This document shows positions 7,116-18,516 of a stretch of 64,000 nt of DNA, piece after piece. Position numbers and translations under genes: made by a program. Source of the DNA: Ralstonia pickettii. Lineage in GTDB: Bacteria > Pseudomonadota > Gammaproteobacteria > Burkholderiales > Burkholderiaceae. The stretch's first letter is position 1; the number at the start of each line of letters is the position of its first letter. The notes under the pieces were generated by a model that had not been told where the DNA came from, ran no database searches, and worked only from the letters and a program-made list of their open reading frames with translations. The stretch spans positions 1-64,000 of the forward strand of contig NZ_MCGB01000016.1 of NCBI RefSeq assembly GCF_001699815.1, written 5' to 3'.

Positions 7116-8456
7116 ATGACGCAGCCTCAGGCTGGCGCGGTCACGGGCGAGTTTTCGCCCGCGCAGGCCCCCACCAAAGACACTCCCGCAGACGTTCGCC
7201 GTCGTCTGCGTTCCATCTTCTCCGGTTCAATTGGCAATCTGGTCGAGTGGTACGACTGGTATGTCTACTCGGCGTTTGCGCTGTACTTTGCCAAGTCGTT
7301 CTTCCCCAAGGGAGACCAGACCGCGCAGTTGCTCAATACGGCGGCCGTGTTTGCGGTGGGCTTTCTGGCCCGTCCGGTGGGCGGCTGGCTGATGGGCATC
7401 TACGCCGATCGCTATGGCCGCAAGCGCGCACTGTTCTTCTCGGTGGTGCTCATGTGCGCGGGCTCGCTCATCATCGCGCTCACGCCGAGCTACGCGACCA
7501 TCGGCGTTGCGGCACCCGTGATGCTGGTGCTGGCTCGTCTGCTGCAGGGGCTGTCGGTCGGTGGGGAATACGGCACCTCGGCCACGTACCTGAGCGAAGT
7601 CGCCAACAAGGAAAACCGCGGTTTCTACTCGAGCTTCCAGTACGTCACGCTCATCGCCGGCCAACTGACGGCGCTGGCGCTGCTGATCGCGCTGCAGCAG
7701 TTCGTGCTGTCGCCGGCGCAGCTTGAGGCGTGGGGCTGGCGCATTCCATTCTTTGTCGGCGCGCTGTGTGCGCTGGTGGCAATGGCCATGCGCTCGCACA
7801 TGGAGGAAACGCAGTCCTTTACCGCCGCGAAGGCCAACAAGAAGCGCGGCACGCTGTCAGAGTTGGCCAAGCATCCGCGCGCCGTTGCGACGGTCGTGGG
7901 CCTGACGATGGGCGGTACGGTGGCGTTCTACACGTACTCGATCTACATGCAGAAGTTCCTGGCCAACACGGTCGGTCTGTCGAAGGACAAGGCGACGCTG
8001 GTGTCCGGCGCCACGCTGCTGCTGTTCGCCATGCTGCAGCCGATCGTGGGCGGGTTGTCCGACCGCATCGGCCGTCGTCCGATCCTGATTGCCTTCGGCG
8101 TGCTGGGCACGCTCTTCACCGTGCCCATCATGACCGGCATCAGCCAGACCACCAACGTGTGGACGGCGTTCTTCCTGATCATGGCGGCGCTGGTGATTGT
8201 CTCGGGTTACACATCGATCAACGCGGTGGTGAAGGCGGAGTTGTTCCCCGCCGAGGTTCGTGCACTGGGCGTGGGTCTGCCGTATGCGCTTACGGTGTCG
8301 ATCTTTGGCGGCACGGCCGAGTACATCGCGCTGTGGCTTAAGCAGGCAGGTCACGAGTCGCTGTTCTATTGGTACGTGACGGGCACCATCTTCCTGTCGC
8401 TGTTGGTGTACGTGTTCATGCGCGATACTCGCAAGCATTCCCGCATCGAACATTGA
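7116..8456 (+). CDS. MHS-family MFS permease, alpha-ketoglutarate type
   Basis: A 446-residue, 12-helix proton symporter of the metabolite:H+ symporter family, closest in appearance to KgtP/KguT (alpha-ketoglutarate). Family marks are SIGNLVEWYDWYVYSAF in helix 1, DRYGRKRA in the 2-3 loop, LLQGLSVGGEYGTSATYLSE around helix 4 and SDRIGRRP in the 8-9 loop. ATG 7116 has a strong AAGGAG. It is followed after 3 bp by a sensor kinase and then a sigma54 activator, so the three genes form one operon. The substrate is inferred: alpha-ketoglutarate or a similar C4-C5 dicarboxylate. Confidence 0.82.
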   Translation: MTQPQAGAVTGEFSPAQAPTKDTPADVRRRLRSIFSGSIGNLVEWYDWYVYSAFALYFAKSFFPKGDQTAQLLNTAAVFAVGFLARPVGGWLMGIYADRYGRKRALFFSVVLMCAGSLIIALTPSYATIGVAAPVMLVLARLLQGLSVGGEYGTSATYLSEVANKENRGFYSSFQYVTLIAGQLTALALLIALQQFVLSPAQLEAWGWRIPFFVGALCALVAMAMRSHMEETQSFTAAKANKKRGTLSELAKHPRAVATVVGLTMGGTVAFYTYSIYMQKFLANTVGLSKDKATLVSGATLLLFAMLQPIVGGLSDRIGRRPILIAFGVLGTLFTVPIMTGISQTTNVWTAFFLIMAALVIVSGYTSINAVVKAELFPAEVRALGVGLPYALTVSIFGGTAEYIALWLKQAGHESLFYWYVTGTIFLSLLVYVFMRDTRKHSRIEH

Positions 8457-8459
8457 CCC

Positions 8460-10372
8460 ATGTCGCCAACAGACGGCCACCCCGACCTTGCCCCACCCGC
8501 ACGCGGGCGCGGCTGGCGCGTGGCTGTCGCGCTGGCCATGGCGGCATGCTGCGCAGCAGCGGGATGGGGCGCTTACGCCGTCGCCCTGCAGCGCTACGTT
8601 GCCACGCGGGCCGAAGAGGCCGGCCAGCGCACCACCTTCTACGCGCAGAACCTGCGCAGCACACTGGCGCGCTATGAATCATTGCCGAGACTGGCGGCGT
8701 TGGAACACGTGCTGCACGTCGCGCTTCTAGAGAACCCCGAGGCCGGCGACGCCGTTCCGCGCCGTGCAGCCAACGCCTATCTGAAAGAAGTCCAGGCGGC
8801 CACCGACTTGGCCGCCGCTCACCTGATCAATACGACCGGTCTCACGATTGCGGCCAGCAACTGGGATCTGCCGACCTCGTTCGTCGGCCAGAACTACGCG
8901 TTCCGCCCGTACTTTGTCGAAGCCATGCGCGAAGGGCTCGGCCGCTTCTACGGCGTCGGCAACACCACCGGCGAGAACGGCTATTTCGTCGCCGCCCCCG
9001 TGCGCGAAGACAACAAGCCGATCGGCGTGGTGGTCGTGAAGGTCAACCTCGACGCGTTCGAGGCCACCTTGTCGCGCAGCGGCGATACGGTGCTGCTGGT
9101 GGATCGGCACGGCGTGATCTTCCTGTCGTCCGTACCCGAATGGAAATACCGCACGCTCGGCACCTTGAGCGCGAACCAGCGCGCCGCACTCGACGCGACG
9201 CGCCAGTACGCGCCGCACATCCTCACCCCGCTCGGCATGAACGATGGGCGAGCCGCGAGCGTACCCTTTTCTGCGGACCATCCCCCGCAGACCGTGCGCG
9301 TGGCATTGCCCGGAAAATCGGTATCGACGCTGCGTGTGCAGTACCGCCCGGTGGGGCTGCTCGGCTGGCAAGTCGCCGTGTTGATCGATCCGCGCGATGA
9401 GCAGCGCACCGCGCTGGTGGCCGGTGCGAGCGCCGCGTTTGCGATGGCGCTGATCTTTGCCGTGCTCGTCGCTTTGCGTTTGCGTCAGCGCCGGCGCGAA
9501 GAGCAGCACCGCGCGCGCGCCGCGCTGCGCGAAGTCCAGCGCGATCTGGAAGCGCGCATCGCCCAGCGCACTGCCGAGTTGACGTCCGCCAACACCGCAC
9601 TCGCCGGCAAGGTCGAGGCGCTTGACGCCGCGCAACGCATCCTGCGCGAAACGCGCGATGCCGCCGTGCAGGCCGGCAAGCTCGCCGTACTCGGCCAGAT
9701 GGCCGCCGGCATCACGCACGAACTCAACCAGCCGCTCACCGCGCTCACCACGCTGTCCGACAACGCCAACCAGCTTGCCGAGCGCGGCCGCATCGACGAA
9801 GTGCGCGGCAATCTCACGCACATCAGCCAGCTTGCCGAACGCATGGGGCGCATCGTTTCACACATCAAGGCGTTCTCGCGCAAGGGCGATGGGGCACGCG
9901 CTGCCGTGTCGGTAGACGAAGCCATCCGCCAGGCGCTGATGCTGGTTGAGACGCGTCGCCGGCAGGCCGGCGTGACCGTGGTGACCGAGCCGGTGCCGAC
10001 CGATCTTGCGGTCTGGGCCAATGCCGTGCGGCTTGAGCAGGTGCTCGTCAACCTCATCCGCAACGCCATCGATGCCACCGCCGAGGCGCCCGCAGCCGAA
10101 TCGGCGATCGTGCGTGTGAGCGTCCAGCCCATCGAGAAATGGGTACGCATCACCGTGCGCGACTTCGGCCTGGGCATTCCCGCCGACGTGCTGCCGCGCC
10201 TGTTTGAGCCGTTCTTCACCACCAAGGACGATGGTCAGGGCCTGGGGTTGGGGCTGGCGATTTCGCTGGCGATTATCGAAGATTTTGGCGGCCGGCTAGA
10301 AGGTCGCAATGCCGGTGACGGCACGCCGGGCGCAGAATTCATCATCGAGCTTGAACGCGTTGTGAAACCCAC

Positions 10373-10376
<4 letters not shown>
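8460..10376 (+). CDS. DctB/MifS-like sensor histidine kinase
   Basis: 638 residues. A first membrane segment (about 20-43) and a second (about 318-340) bracket a periplasmic double-Cache-like sensor (NYAFRPYFVEAMREG, NTTGENGYFVAAPV) of the type that binds dicarboxylates. A short coiled coil leads to the HisKA domain with the phosphoacceptor His at about residue 420 (GITHELNQPL). The ATPase domain follows with the N box (LVNLIRNAIDA), G1 (DFGLGIP) and G2 (GLGLGLAIS). It should phosphorylate the response regulator whose gene overlaps its end by 4 bp. An iteron-like sequence (9261-9275, one mismatch) lies in the sensor region. Confidence 0.88.
9261..9275 (+). repeat. Iteron-like sequence inside the sensor kinase gene
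   Basis: GTACCCTTTTCTGCG differs from the consensus iteron at one position and is preceded by AGC, as in other dispersed copies. It is read as SVPFSAD in the protein, where the residues are not obviously constrained. Confidence 0.5.
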
Positions 10377-11727
<1,351 letters not shown>

Positions 11728-11731
<4 letters not shown>

Positions 11732-12528
11732 CGCAGCGAGGATTCGCCGATCCTGCGGCCACCCTGCGGCGGCCAGCACGTTGCTGCCAGCAGCACGGCC
11801 GCCACGGCGTAGATCGCTTCAGTCACGGCCAGCGGCAGCACATGCACCTGGTACAGCGCAGCGGGCAAGTCCGCCAGCGCATGCAGCACCACCGCCAGCA
11901 CGACGATCACAAAACGCCGCTGGCGCACCGCGTGCCACACCACCAGCGTGAGCGTGAACTGGATCAACATCGCCGCAACACGCTCGCTCACCGCACCGAG
12001 GGCCAGCCACGGCGAGAGCTGCGCGAGCATGGCGTGAATCGTCCCCACCATGGCCGCGGCGCCGCTGGCCGCGAGACGCGATTCCAGCTCGCCGCGGTTG
12101 GCGGCAATGCCGAACATCACCATCTGCGCCTGCGATGCCGCACCGACCAGCCAGGCTTCGATGCCGGCGTGCCCGAGCGCGTACGCGACGGGTGTGGCGG
12201 CGTCTGCAGGCTTGCGCACGAGAAAGCGCAGGCCGATCCAGCGCCCGCTTTCCTCGAACAAACCGGCCATCAGCGCGCCGTAGATGACGAACAGCACGGG
12301 CATGCGCAGCCAATGCGCCGTGATCGGATTGAGCTGCAGCAGATACAGGTGCAGCGTGCGTTCCAGCACCAGCGCAAACACGACAAACACCGCCGCGCCC
12401 ACGCCGATGTCGCGCCACGCCAGGCCAAAGCGCCGCCGTAGCCAGAACCACGCCGCGACGGGCACGCTTGCGATGAGCAAGGCCGCGACGGCGTGGGCAA
12501 CGAGGGCAGGCAGGGCAACGGTGGGCAT
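11728..12528 (-). CDS. YhfC-family intramembrane glutamic protease homologue
   Basis: 266 residues, almost entirely hydrophobic, with about eight membrane helices. The putative catalytic motifs of this CPBP/PrsW-related class are present: GLFEESGRW with Glu92-Glu93, GHAGIEA (His120, Glu124) and LHALAD (His216). Members cleave or chaperone membrane proteins, but their substrates are mostly unknown. The gene converges on the response regulator and overlaps its stop codon by a few bases. The family call is by motif pattern; the substrate cannot be told from context. Confidence 0.72.
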
Positions 12529-12653
12529 GGCGGATGGGGTAGTCGGGGCGATTGGGTTGGCGGCATGCTACCTGAGGGCGCAGGCGCGAGTCTTGCGGGC
12601 CAATTGTTACAATAGGTGCCTGCGGCAGCAGTGCCGCTTCTTGGTTTCTTGAT

Positions 12654-13094
12654 ATGGCAGGACAGACGGTCGTGAAACGCATGATGTGGCGGTGGATCTG
12701 GATATGCAGTGTCGGCGTGGGCGCCCTCGGCCTGGCGGTGCCTGCCCAGGCTGCGCGCTGGCACCAATATCTGACGACGACGTCCGTCGTGGCTTCCATC
12801 GATCGCACGTCGCTGCGCTCGAACCGTACCGGTCACAAGACCTTTCTGGCCCGCACCGTGCTCAGGCGCAGCGAACGCCGCGCCCATGGGGCGCACTACC
12901 GGCCCGGCACGGTGATCCTCTCGCGCCAGGAGATCGACTGCCACCGCCAGCGCATTCGCCTGGTCGACTACGTGGTGCGCGGTCCCGACGGCGCCACGCT
13001 CGATACCGATACCGCAGCCGGCGCGCACTGGATGCGCATCCGCCCCGGTACGCTCGCTGCACGCTCCGCCGCCTACGTCTGCGGCCGTCGCTAG
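12654..13094 (+). CDS. Exported surface-adhesin E-like small protein
   Basis: 146 residues with a cleavable signal peptide (WIWICSVGVGALGLAVPAQA, ending at AQA). The mature part has the layout of the surface-adhesin protein E family: an N-terminal VASIDRTSL strand, a central IDCHRQRIRLVDYVV and a C-terminal W..IRPGTLA...YVC. The two remaining cysteines (IDC and YVC) are positioned for a disulfide. It is probably periplasmic or surface-exposed. Function in this organism is unknown, and the family assignment is tentative. Confidence 0.6.
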   Translation: MAGQTVVKRMMWRWIWICSVGVGALGLAVPAQAARWHQYLTTTSVVASIDRTSLRSNRTGHKTFLARTVLRRSERRAHGAHYRPGTVILSRQEIDCHRQRIRLVDYVVRGPDGATLDTDTAAGAHWMRIRPGTLAARSAAYVCGRR

Positions 13095-13183
13095 ACGCCG
13101 CGGCGGCTCGACAATGCCGGGCGGGCATAGCACTATGGTGTCTGCCCTCCCACTAAACACGACACCGGACGCGAGGGGCGCCG

Positions 13184-15883
13184 GTGTCAGCCGACGGTCC
13201 GATGAAACTGACCCTGAAGTCGCAGGCGGCCATCATGGCGACCGTCATCAGCGTGACGGTGGTGAGCCTGTTCGGCTGGTCGCAACGCGAGCCGATCCGC
13301 CGCGAAGTGATGGCGCAGATCAAGGTGCAGCAGACAGCCTTGGTCAAGGAGTCGGCGGAAGACCTCCAGAAGCGCCTGGACACGTACCTGGGCGTGCTCG
13401 AACGCACCGCCCAGCAGATGCGCTCCGTGCGGTTCGACACGCCCGCGCAGGAAGCGGCGTTCTACCAATCCATCCAGCCGGCCAGCGGCCTGTTCGACGG
13501 CGTGTTCCTGGCCTCGGCTGAGGGCAAGGTGACAGCCGCGACGGTGCGCCGCGAAGGCGTGGTCGGCATCGACATTTCCGATCGGGATTATTTCAGGCAG
13601 GTCATGGTGGTTGACCAGCCGACAATCTCCGCGCCGCTGCGCAACCGCGTGGGCAGCGAGCCCATCGTCATCCTGGCCGCGCCCGTGCATGATCAGGACG
13701 GCAATCTCGTCGGGCTGATCGGCGCGTCGCTGTACCTGCTCAAGCCGAACTTTCTTGGCGACCTGCGCGACATGCGCGTGGGGCAGACCGGCCACGTCTA
13801 CCTGGCGACGCGAGGTGACAACGCCGTCTATATCGTGCACCCCGAGGCCGACAAGACGCTCGCGCCGCTCGATGCCGATCCGACGGCGGCCGCGGCCTTC
13901 CGCGCAGACCCGGATGCGCTGCCTGAGCGTGGCGGCGACGTGGCCACCAGGCAAGACATCATCGCGGCCGGCTGGACCCTCGCTGCCGTGTTGCCCGGCG
14001 CCGAAGCCAACCGGCAGCTCTTCCTCATGCGGCAGCGTTTTCGCTGGTCGCTGCTGGTGCTGGCGGCGCTGATCGGCGTGTCGGTGTGGGCGGCGATGCT
14101 GTGGCTGCTGCGCCCGCTTGGCCGGCTGCATGCCGCCATGACGCAGCTCTCTGCCACGGACTTGCGCAATGCGCCGCCGCTTGAGCGGCTCGGTGCTTCA
14201 GCGGAAATCGACGCGGTGTCGACGGCGTTTCACAAGCTGATGGGCGAGGTCGTTCGCCAGCGCGCCGAACTGGAAGCCGTGAACGATGCCTCGCCACTCG
14301 GGTTGTTTCGCTCGGATGTGGACGGCCGGACTGTCTATACCAACGAGGCGTATCGCCGCCTGCTCGGTGCCACGCACGAAGAGGCACTGGCCGACGTGTG
14401 GCTTGCGCGCCTGCATCCGGACGACCGCGATGCCATCATGGCCGGCTGGCGCGATGCGCTCGCGCGGGGGGCCGGCTACCACGCCGAGCAGCGCGTGATC
14501 GTGCCGGGCCTTGGCGAGCGGTTGCTCGTCGTTACGACCGCGCCGGTGCGAGTGGACGGCGAGGCCGTGGGCCACGTTGGGGCCATGGAAGACATCACCG
14601 TGCGGGCACGGGCGGAACAGGCGTCGCGCGTGTTGACCAAGATCCTCGACTCCACCACCGACTTTGTTGCGCAGAGCGACATACAGGGCAACGTCACCTA
14701 TATGAATCCGGCCGGCCGCCGCTTTGCCGGCATTGCGCTGGATGCCAATCTCCAAGGCCTGACCGTTGCGGATTTCTACCCACCCGAGACGATGGGCTGG
14801 CTGCGCGAGGTGGCCGTGCCTGCGGCGGCGCGCGATGGCGTCTGGATTGGCGAAACGACCGCGCGAGGTGCCGAGGACCAGGTCGTACCGATCAACCACA
14901 TGATCATTGCGCACCGCGATCCCGCTGGGCGTATGGAGTACTTCTCATCGGTCATGCGCGACGTCACGCAGGACAGGGCTGCCAAGGAGGCGCTGCAGCG
15001 CAGCCGCGAAACGCTCCAAACCGTGACCGACGCACTGCCCGCGCTGGTGGCCTTCATCGACACCGACGAGCGCTTCCGCTTCCTGAATGCCGCCTACGAG
15101 AAGGCGTATGGACGAGCGGCCGCGAGCATGCTCGGACAGACGGTGCGTGAAGTCGTGGGTGACGATGCTTACAGCATCCTTCGCGATGCGCTGCGGCGCG
15201 CGCTGGGCGGCGAGACGATGGTCTTCGAGCGCGAACTCCGCGGCCGCGATCCGTACCGCTGCGAAGAGGTCAGCTACCTTCCGCAGTTCGACGCGCAAGG
15301 CCGCGTGGCGGGTGTGCATTCTGTCACCCTTGATATCACGGAGCGCAAGAAACAGGAGCTGCGCCTGCGCGCGCTCACCACTACCGACCACCTCACGGGC
15401 CTGGCCAACCGCGCCGGCTTTGAAGAGCGCTTGCTGGCGGCGCTCGACCAGGCGCGTGTGAATGGTTCCACCGGCGCACTGCTGCTGGTTGACCTTGACG
15501 GCTTCAAGGTCGTCAACGACACGTACGGGCACGCTCTGGGCGATGCCCTGCTGCGTACCTTCGCGCAGCGTCTGGCGCGGGCCGTGCGCCCGTACGACGG
15601 CGTGGCGCGGTTTGGCGGTGACGAGTTTGCCGTCATCCTGGAGCACCTGTCGCACCCGGACGACGCGAAGACGGTTGCCGCTAATATCCTGGCCGCATGC
15701 AACAAGCCGTTTCGCCTGCGCGAAGCGATGGTGCAGGTGGGCGCGAGCATCGGTATCGCGACCTTTGACGCGCGCACATTGGCGCAGAGCGTCGTCTTCG
15801 AAGCTGCCGACGAAGCGTTGTACGAAGCGAAATCGCGCGGCAAGGGCCTGTTTGTCAGCGCCGACGAGCTATCGGCGGGCTGA
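13184..15883 (+). CDS. Membrane diguanylate cyclase with Cache and PAS domains
   Basis: 899 residues. The order is: a membrane helix (about 12-32), periplasmic dCache sensor, second helix (about 285-310), HAMP-like linker, three PAS domains (starting near 365, 490 and 610) and a C-terminal GGDEF domain. The active site GGDEF is intact near residue 811. RPYD lies five residues before it, matching the RxxD product-inhibition I-site. It should therefore make cyclic-di-GMP under feedback control, in response to an extracellular ligand and PAS-bound signals. No EAL domain is present. Start is GTG 13184, with GAGGGG 5 bp upstream. Confidence 0.9.
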   Translation: MSADGPMKLTLKSQAAIMATVISVTVVSLFGWSQREPIRREVMAQIKVQQTALVKESAEDLQKRLDTYLGVLERTAQQMRSVRFDTPAQEAAFYQSIQPASGLFDGVFLASAEGKVTAATVRREGVVGIDISDRDYFRQVMVVDQPTISAPLRNRVGSEPIVILAAPVHDQDGNLVGLIGASLYLLKPNFLGDLRDMRVGQTGHVYLATRGDNAVYIVHPEADKTLAPLDADPTAAAAFRADPDALPERGGDVATRQDIIAAGWTLAAVLPGAEANRQLFLMRQRFRWSLLVLAALIGVSVWAAMLWLLRPLGRLHAAMTQLSATDLRNAPPLERLGASAEIDAVSTAFHKLMGEVVRQRAELEAVNDASPLGLFRSDVDGRTVYTNEAYRRLLGATHEEALADVWLARLHPDDRDAIMAGWRDALARGAGYHAEQRVIVPGLGERLLVVTTAPVRVDGEAVGHVGAMEDITVRARAEQASRVLTKILDSTTDFVAQSDIQGNVTYMNPAGRRFAGIALDANLQGLTVADFYPPETMGWLREVAVPAAARDGVWIGETTARGAEDQVVPINHMIIAHRDPAGRMEYFSSVMRDVTQDRAAKEALQRSRETLQTVTDALPALVAFIDTDERFRFLNAAYEKAYGRAAASMLGQTVREVVGDDAYSILRDALRRALGGETMVFERELRGRDPYRCEEVSYLPQFDAQGRVAGVHSVTLDITERKKQELRLRALTTTDHLTGLANRAGFEERLLAALDQARVNGSTGALLLVDLDGFKVVNDTYGHALGDALLRTFAQRLARAVRPYDGVARFGGDEFAVILEHLSHPDDAKTVAANILAACNKPFRLREAMVQVGASIGIATFDARTLAQSVVFEAADEALYEAKSRGKGLFVSADELSAG

Positions 15884-16333
15884 TTTTCGCAGTGCCGCAA
15901 GGCACGCAGAAACGGGTACGCTCCACGTCGATTTGACGGTATTGCGCAGGCAATATTGCGGCGCAACATCGGCCCTCCAGGCCGGGCGGCGGACAATCCC
16001 CTATCGCACGGTCGTGCGCTTTCCGGTAAAGTCCCGCGACTGACTGCACGCGCCGGCGACCCTGGCGCGGCGCACAAGAGCGCTGTACCCATGGCGCCTT
16101 CGCTTCACACTCCGACGCACTCCCGGTGCACGCATGCCCGATCCGGCATCGCTCGCCCGGCAGGTCTTCCGCTGTTTCGCCAACGTCGTTTGTCTTCGTG
16201 GCGCGAACGCCGGCAGGCGAGCGTCCGGACGCGATGCAGGGCGCATGCGGGGGAGCGACGGTGTTGGGCCAGCGCATCTTCGAGACGCATCGCATTCAAG
16301 CAATCGCGACGGACAAACAAGGAGCAGGTTCGC
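15884..16333. other. Gap before livJ
   Basis: This 450-bp gap holds one exact reverse iteron (CGCAGAAACGGGTAC, 15905-15919) and a TTGCGC...GCGCAA dyad around 15940-15966. Open frames here are upstream extensions of the livJ frame without family-like sequence. The livJ promoter must lie here, but I cannot place it with confidence. Confidence 0.55.
15905..15919 (-). repeat. Dispersed RepA iteron
   Basis: An exact consensus copy (reverse orientation), 22 bp after the diguanylate cyclase stop codon. Confidence 0.78.
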
Positions 16334-17494
16334 ATGAAAAAAATGATCAAACGGCTGCTGTTGACGGCAGTGGCTGCGGGGGCGGCAATCGCAACGGGCA
16401 CGACTTTCGCGGCCCAGGACATCAAGATCGGTGTGGCCGAAGCGCTGTCGGGCGGCGCAGCCCAATACGGTGTGGCCATCCGCAACGGCTTCCAGCTGGC
16501 TGCTGATGAGATCAACGCCGCAGGCGGCATCAACGGCAGCAAGATCGCGCTGGTGATCGAAGACGAGCAGGGCAAGAAGGAAGAAGCCATCAACGTCTTC
16601 AAGAAGCTGATCTTCCAGGACAAGGTGGCGATGGTGTTCGGCCCCACGCTGTCCAACTCGGCACAGGCGGCGGACCCGATTGCGCAGGGGTCCAAGACGG
16701 TTGCCTTTGGCACTTCCAACACCGCAGATGGCATCACCAGCATCGGCGACTACGTCTTCCGCAATTCCGTGACCGAAGCCGACGTGCTGCCGGCCACGAT
16801 CCAGACCGTTGTGAAGAAGGCCGGCGTGAAGAAGGTGGCCGTGCTGTACGGCAACGACGACGTCTTCACCAAGAGCGGCTACGACAACTTCAAGAAGGCG
16901 CTTGAAGACCTGAAGATCCCGGTGACGACCACCGAAACGTTCGCCAAGGGCGACGTGGACTTCAAGGCGCAGCTCACCAAGATCAAGGCGACGAACCCGG
17001 ACGCGATCGTACTGTCCGCGCTGATTGCGGAGGGTGGTCCGATCATGGTGCAGGCGCGCCAGCTTGGCCTGAACGTGCCGGTCATCGGCGGCAATGGCAT
17101 GAACTCGGTCAAGGTGTTCGACCTCGCCCGCGACAAGTCCGACAACCTGTGGGTGGGCAGCCCGTGGTCGATCGAGAACCACACGCCCGAGAACAGCAAG
17201 TTCATCACCGCCTACACCACCAAGTACAAGGCAGCGCCGGATCAGTTTGCGGCGCAGGCGTATGACGCCATGTACATCGCGAGCAAGGCGCTGAAGACGG
17301 TCAAGTTCAGCGGCAACCTCGAAGCCGACCGCAAGGCGATCCGCGATGCACTGCCGGCAGTCAAGCACACCGGCGCGACCGGCGCGTTTGCGTTCCGCCA
17401 AGTCACCGCACGCGGCAAGCCGGCCGGCTACGACGCCGTGCAGACGCCGATCGTGAGCGTGACCAAGAACGGCAAGTACACGATCGAGAAGTAA
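16334..17494 (+). CDS. livJ: Branched-chain amino acid ABC transporter, binding protein
   Basis: 386 residues, the periplasmic receptor of the Liv system. The signal peptide ends near residue 27 (GTTFAAQ). The mature protein begins DIKIGVAEALSGGAAQYG, the usual type-I periplasmic-binding fold start, followed by GFQLAADEINAAGGINGSKI. It delivers leucine, isoleucine, valine or related amino acids to LivHM. Start is ATG 16334, with AAGGAG 9 bp upstream; the longer open frame upstream is not coding. A strong terminator separates it from livH, which should make the receptor more abundant than the membrane parts. Confidence 0.9.
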   Translation: MKKMIKRLLLTAVAAGAAIATGTTFAAQDIKIGVAEALSGGAAQYGVAIRNGFQLAADEINAAGGINGSKIALVIEDEQGKKEEAINVFKKLIFQDKVAMVFGPTLSNSAQAADPIAQGSKTVAFGTSNTADGITSIGDYVFRNSVTEADVLPATIQTVVKKAGVKKVAVLYGNDDVFTKSGYDNFKKALEDLKIPVTTTETFAKGDVDFKAQLTKIKATNPDAIVLSALIAEGGPIMVQARQLGLNVPVIGGNGMNSVKVFDLARDKSDNLWVGSPWSIENHTPENSKFITAYTTKYKAAPDQFAAQAYDAMYIASKALKTVKFSGNLEADRKAIRDALPAVKHTGATGAFAFRQVTARGKPAGYDAVQTPIVSVTKNGKYTIEK

Positions 17495-17532
17495 TCTTCG
17501 GTTCTCGTTGAAACCCTTTGAACGAGACAGGC

Positions 17533-17568
17533 GGGGCGTAGCTAAACCTACGCCCCATCGTTTTTTTT
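17533..17568 (+). terminator. Terminator or attenuator between livJ and livH
   Basis: GGGGCGTAG (17533-17541) pairs with CTACGCCCC (17548-17556) across a 6-nt loop, followed by an eight-T run at 17561-17568. Partial read-through would give excess binding protein over permease. Confidence 0.9.
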
Positions 17569-17624
17569 GTGGCTGCCTGGTGACTGCTTTGGTCTCGTCC
17601 GGCCGCACCTCACTCTGATTCATC

Positions 17625-18506
17625 ATGCTGGAACAGCAACTCGTCAATGCGCTGTCGCTCGGCTGCGTGTATGCGTTGTTCGCCCTGGGATTCACGCTGG
17701 TTTTCGGCATCCTGGGCGTGATCAACCTGTCGCACGGCGCGGTCTTCATGCTCGGTGCCTATGCGGCGCTGCAGGTCGTTCTCCACTTCGAACTGCCGCT
17801 GTGGGCGGCGCTGGCCGTCGGCTTTGTCGTGAGCGGTGTGGCCGGTCTCATCATCGACGTCCTGCTGCTGCGCCCGCTGCGCCGCCGCAACGCGCCGCAC
17901 CTAATTCCGATGATCGCCACCATTGGCGCGGGCATCGCCATCAACAACGCCATGCAAGGTGTGTTCGGGGCGGAGAACCTGCGCTTCCCGGCCGGGCTCG
18001 TGTCGGATGCCTCGCTGGACCTGGGCGGCATCCACCTCACGCCGCTGGAGCTGGGCATCATCGTGCTGTCGTTCGCGCTGATGGCGGCGCTCATGCTGCT
18101 GCTCAAGCGCACGCAACTCGGCCGCGCGCTGCGGGCGATTGCGGAGTCGCCCAAGGCCGCGGCGCTGCTCGGCATCAATGTCGAAGGGCTGTTCCTGCTG
18201 ACCTCGTTTGCGGCCGCCGCGCTGGGCGGGTTGTCGGGCGTGCTGATCGGCCTGTACTCCAACGCCGTGTTCCCGCTGATGGGCCAGCCGATGCTGCACA
18301 AGGGCATCGCGGTCATCATCCTGGGCGGCCTGGGCGACATTCGCGGTGCGATGCTCGGCGGGCTGTTCCTCGGGTTTGCCGAGGTGCTGTCGGTGGCCTA
18401 CATCGGCTCGACCATGCGCGACGCCGTGGCGTTCGGTCTGCTGTTCCTGATCCTGCTGGTGCGCCCGCAAGGGCTGTTCGGCAAGGTGCTGGAACGCAAG
18501 GCATAA
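17625..18506 (+). CDS. livH: Branched-chain amino acid ABC permease LivH
   Basis: 293 residues with about eight membrane helices. It begins MLEQQLVNALSLGCVYALFALGFTLVFG, the characteristic LivH N-terminus, and carries the permease EAA-like loop (LRAIAESPKAAALLGIN). It pairs with LivM to form the membrane channel. livM follows after 10 bp. Confidence 0.92.
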   Translation: MLEQQLVNALSLGCVYALFALGFTLVFGILGVINLSHGAVFMLGAYAALQVVLHFELPLWAALAVGFVVSGVAGLIIDVLLLRPLRRRNAPHLIPMIATIGAGIAINNAMQGVFGAENLRFPAGLVSDASLDLGGIHLTPLELGIIVLSFALMAALMLLLKRTQLGRALRAIAESPKAAALLGINVEGLFLLTSFAAAALGGLSGVLIGLYSNAVFPLMGQPMLHKGIAVIILGGLGDIRGAMLGGLFLGFAEVLSVAYIGSTMRDAVAFGLLFLILLVRPQGLFGKVLERKA

Positions 18507-18516
18507 GGAGACCGAC

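Noticed and set aside
7073-8341. Long alternative frames inside the permease gene
   Set aside because: Composition is Arg/Gly/His-rich without motifs, while the main frame gives a complete MHS permease.
10127-10145. Iteron in the kinase gene near 10130
   Set aside because: GAGAAATGGGTACGC matches only the last two thirds, with three mismatches, and encodes ordinary kinase residues.
15956-16333. N-terminal extension of LivJ
   Set aside because: The frame is open, but the signal peptide begins at 16334 with a proper ribosome-binding site, and the upstream residues are not family-like.
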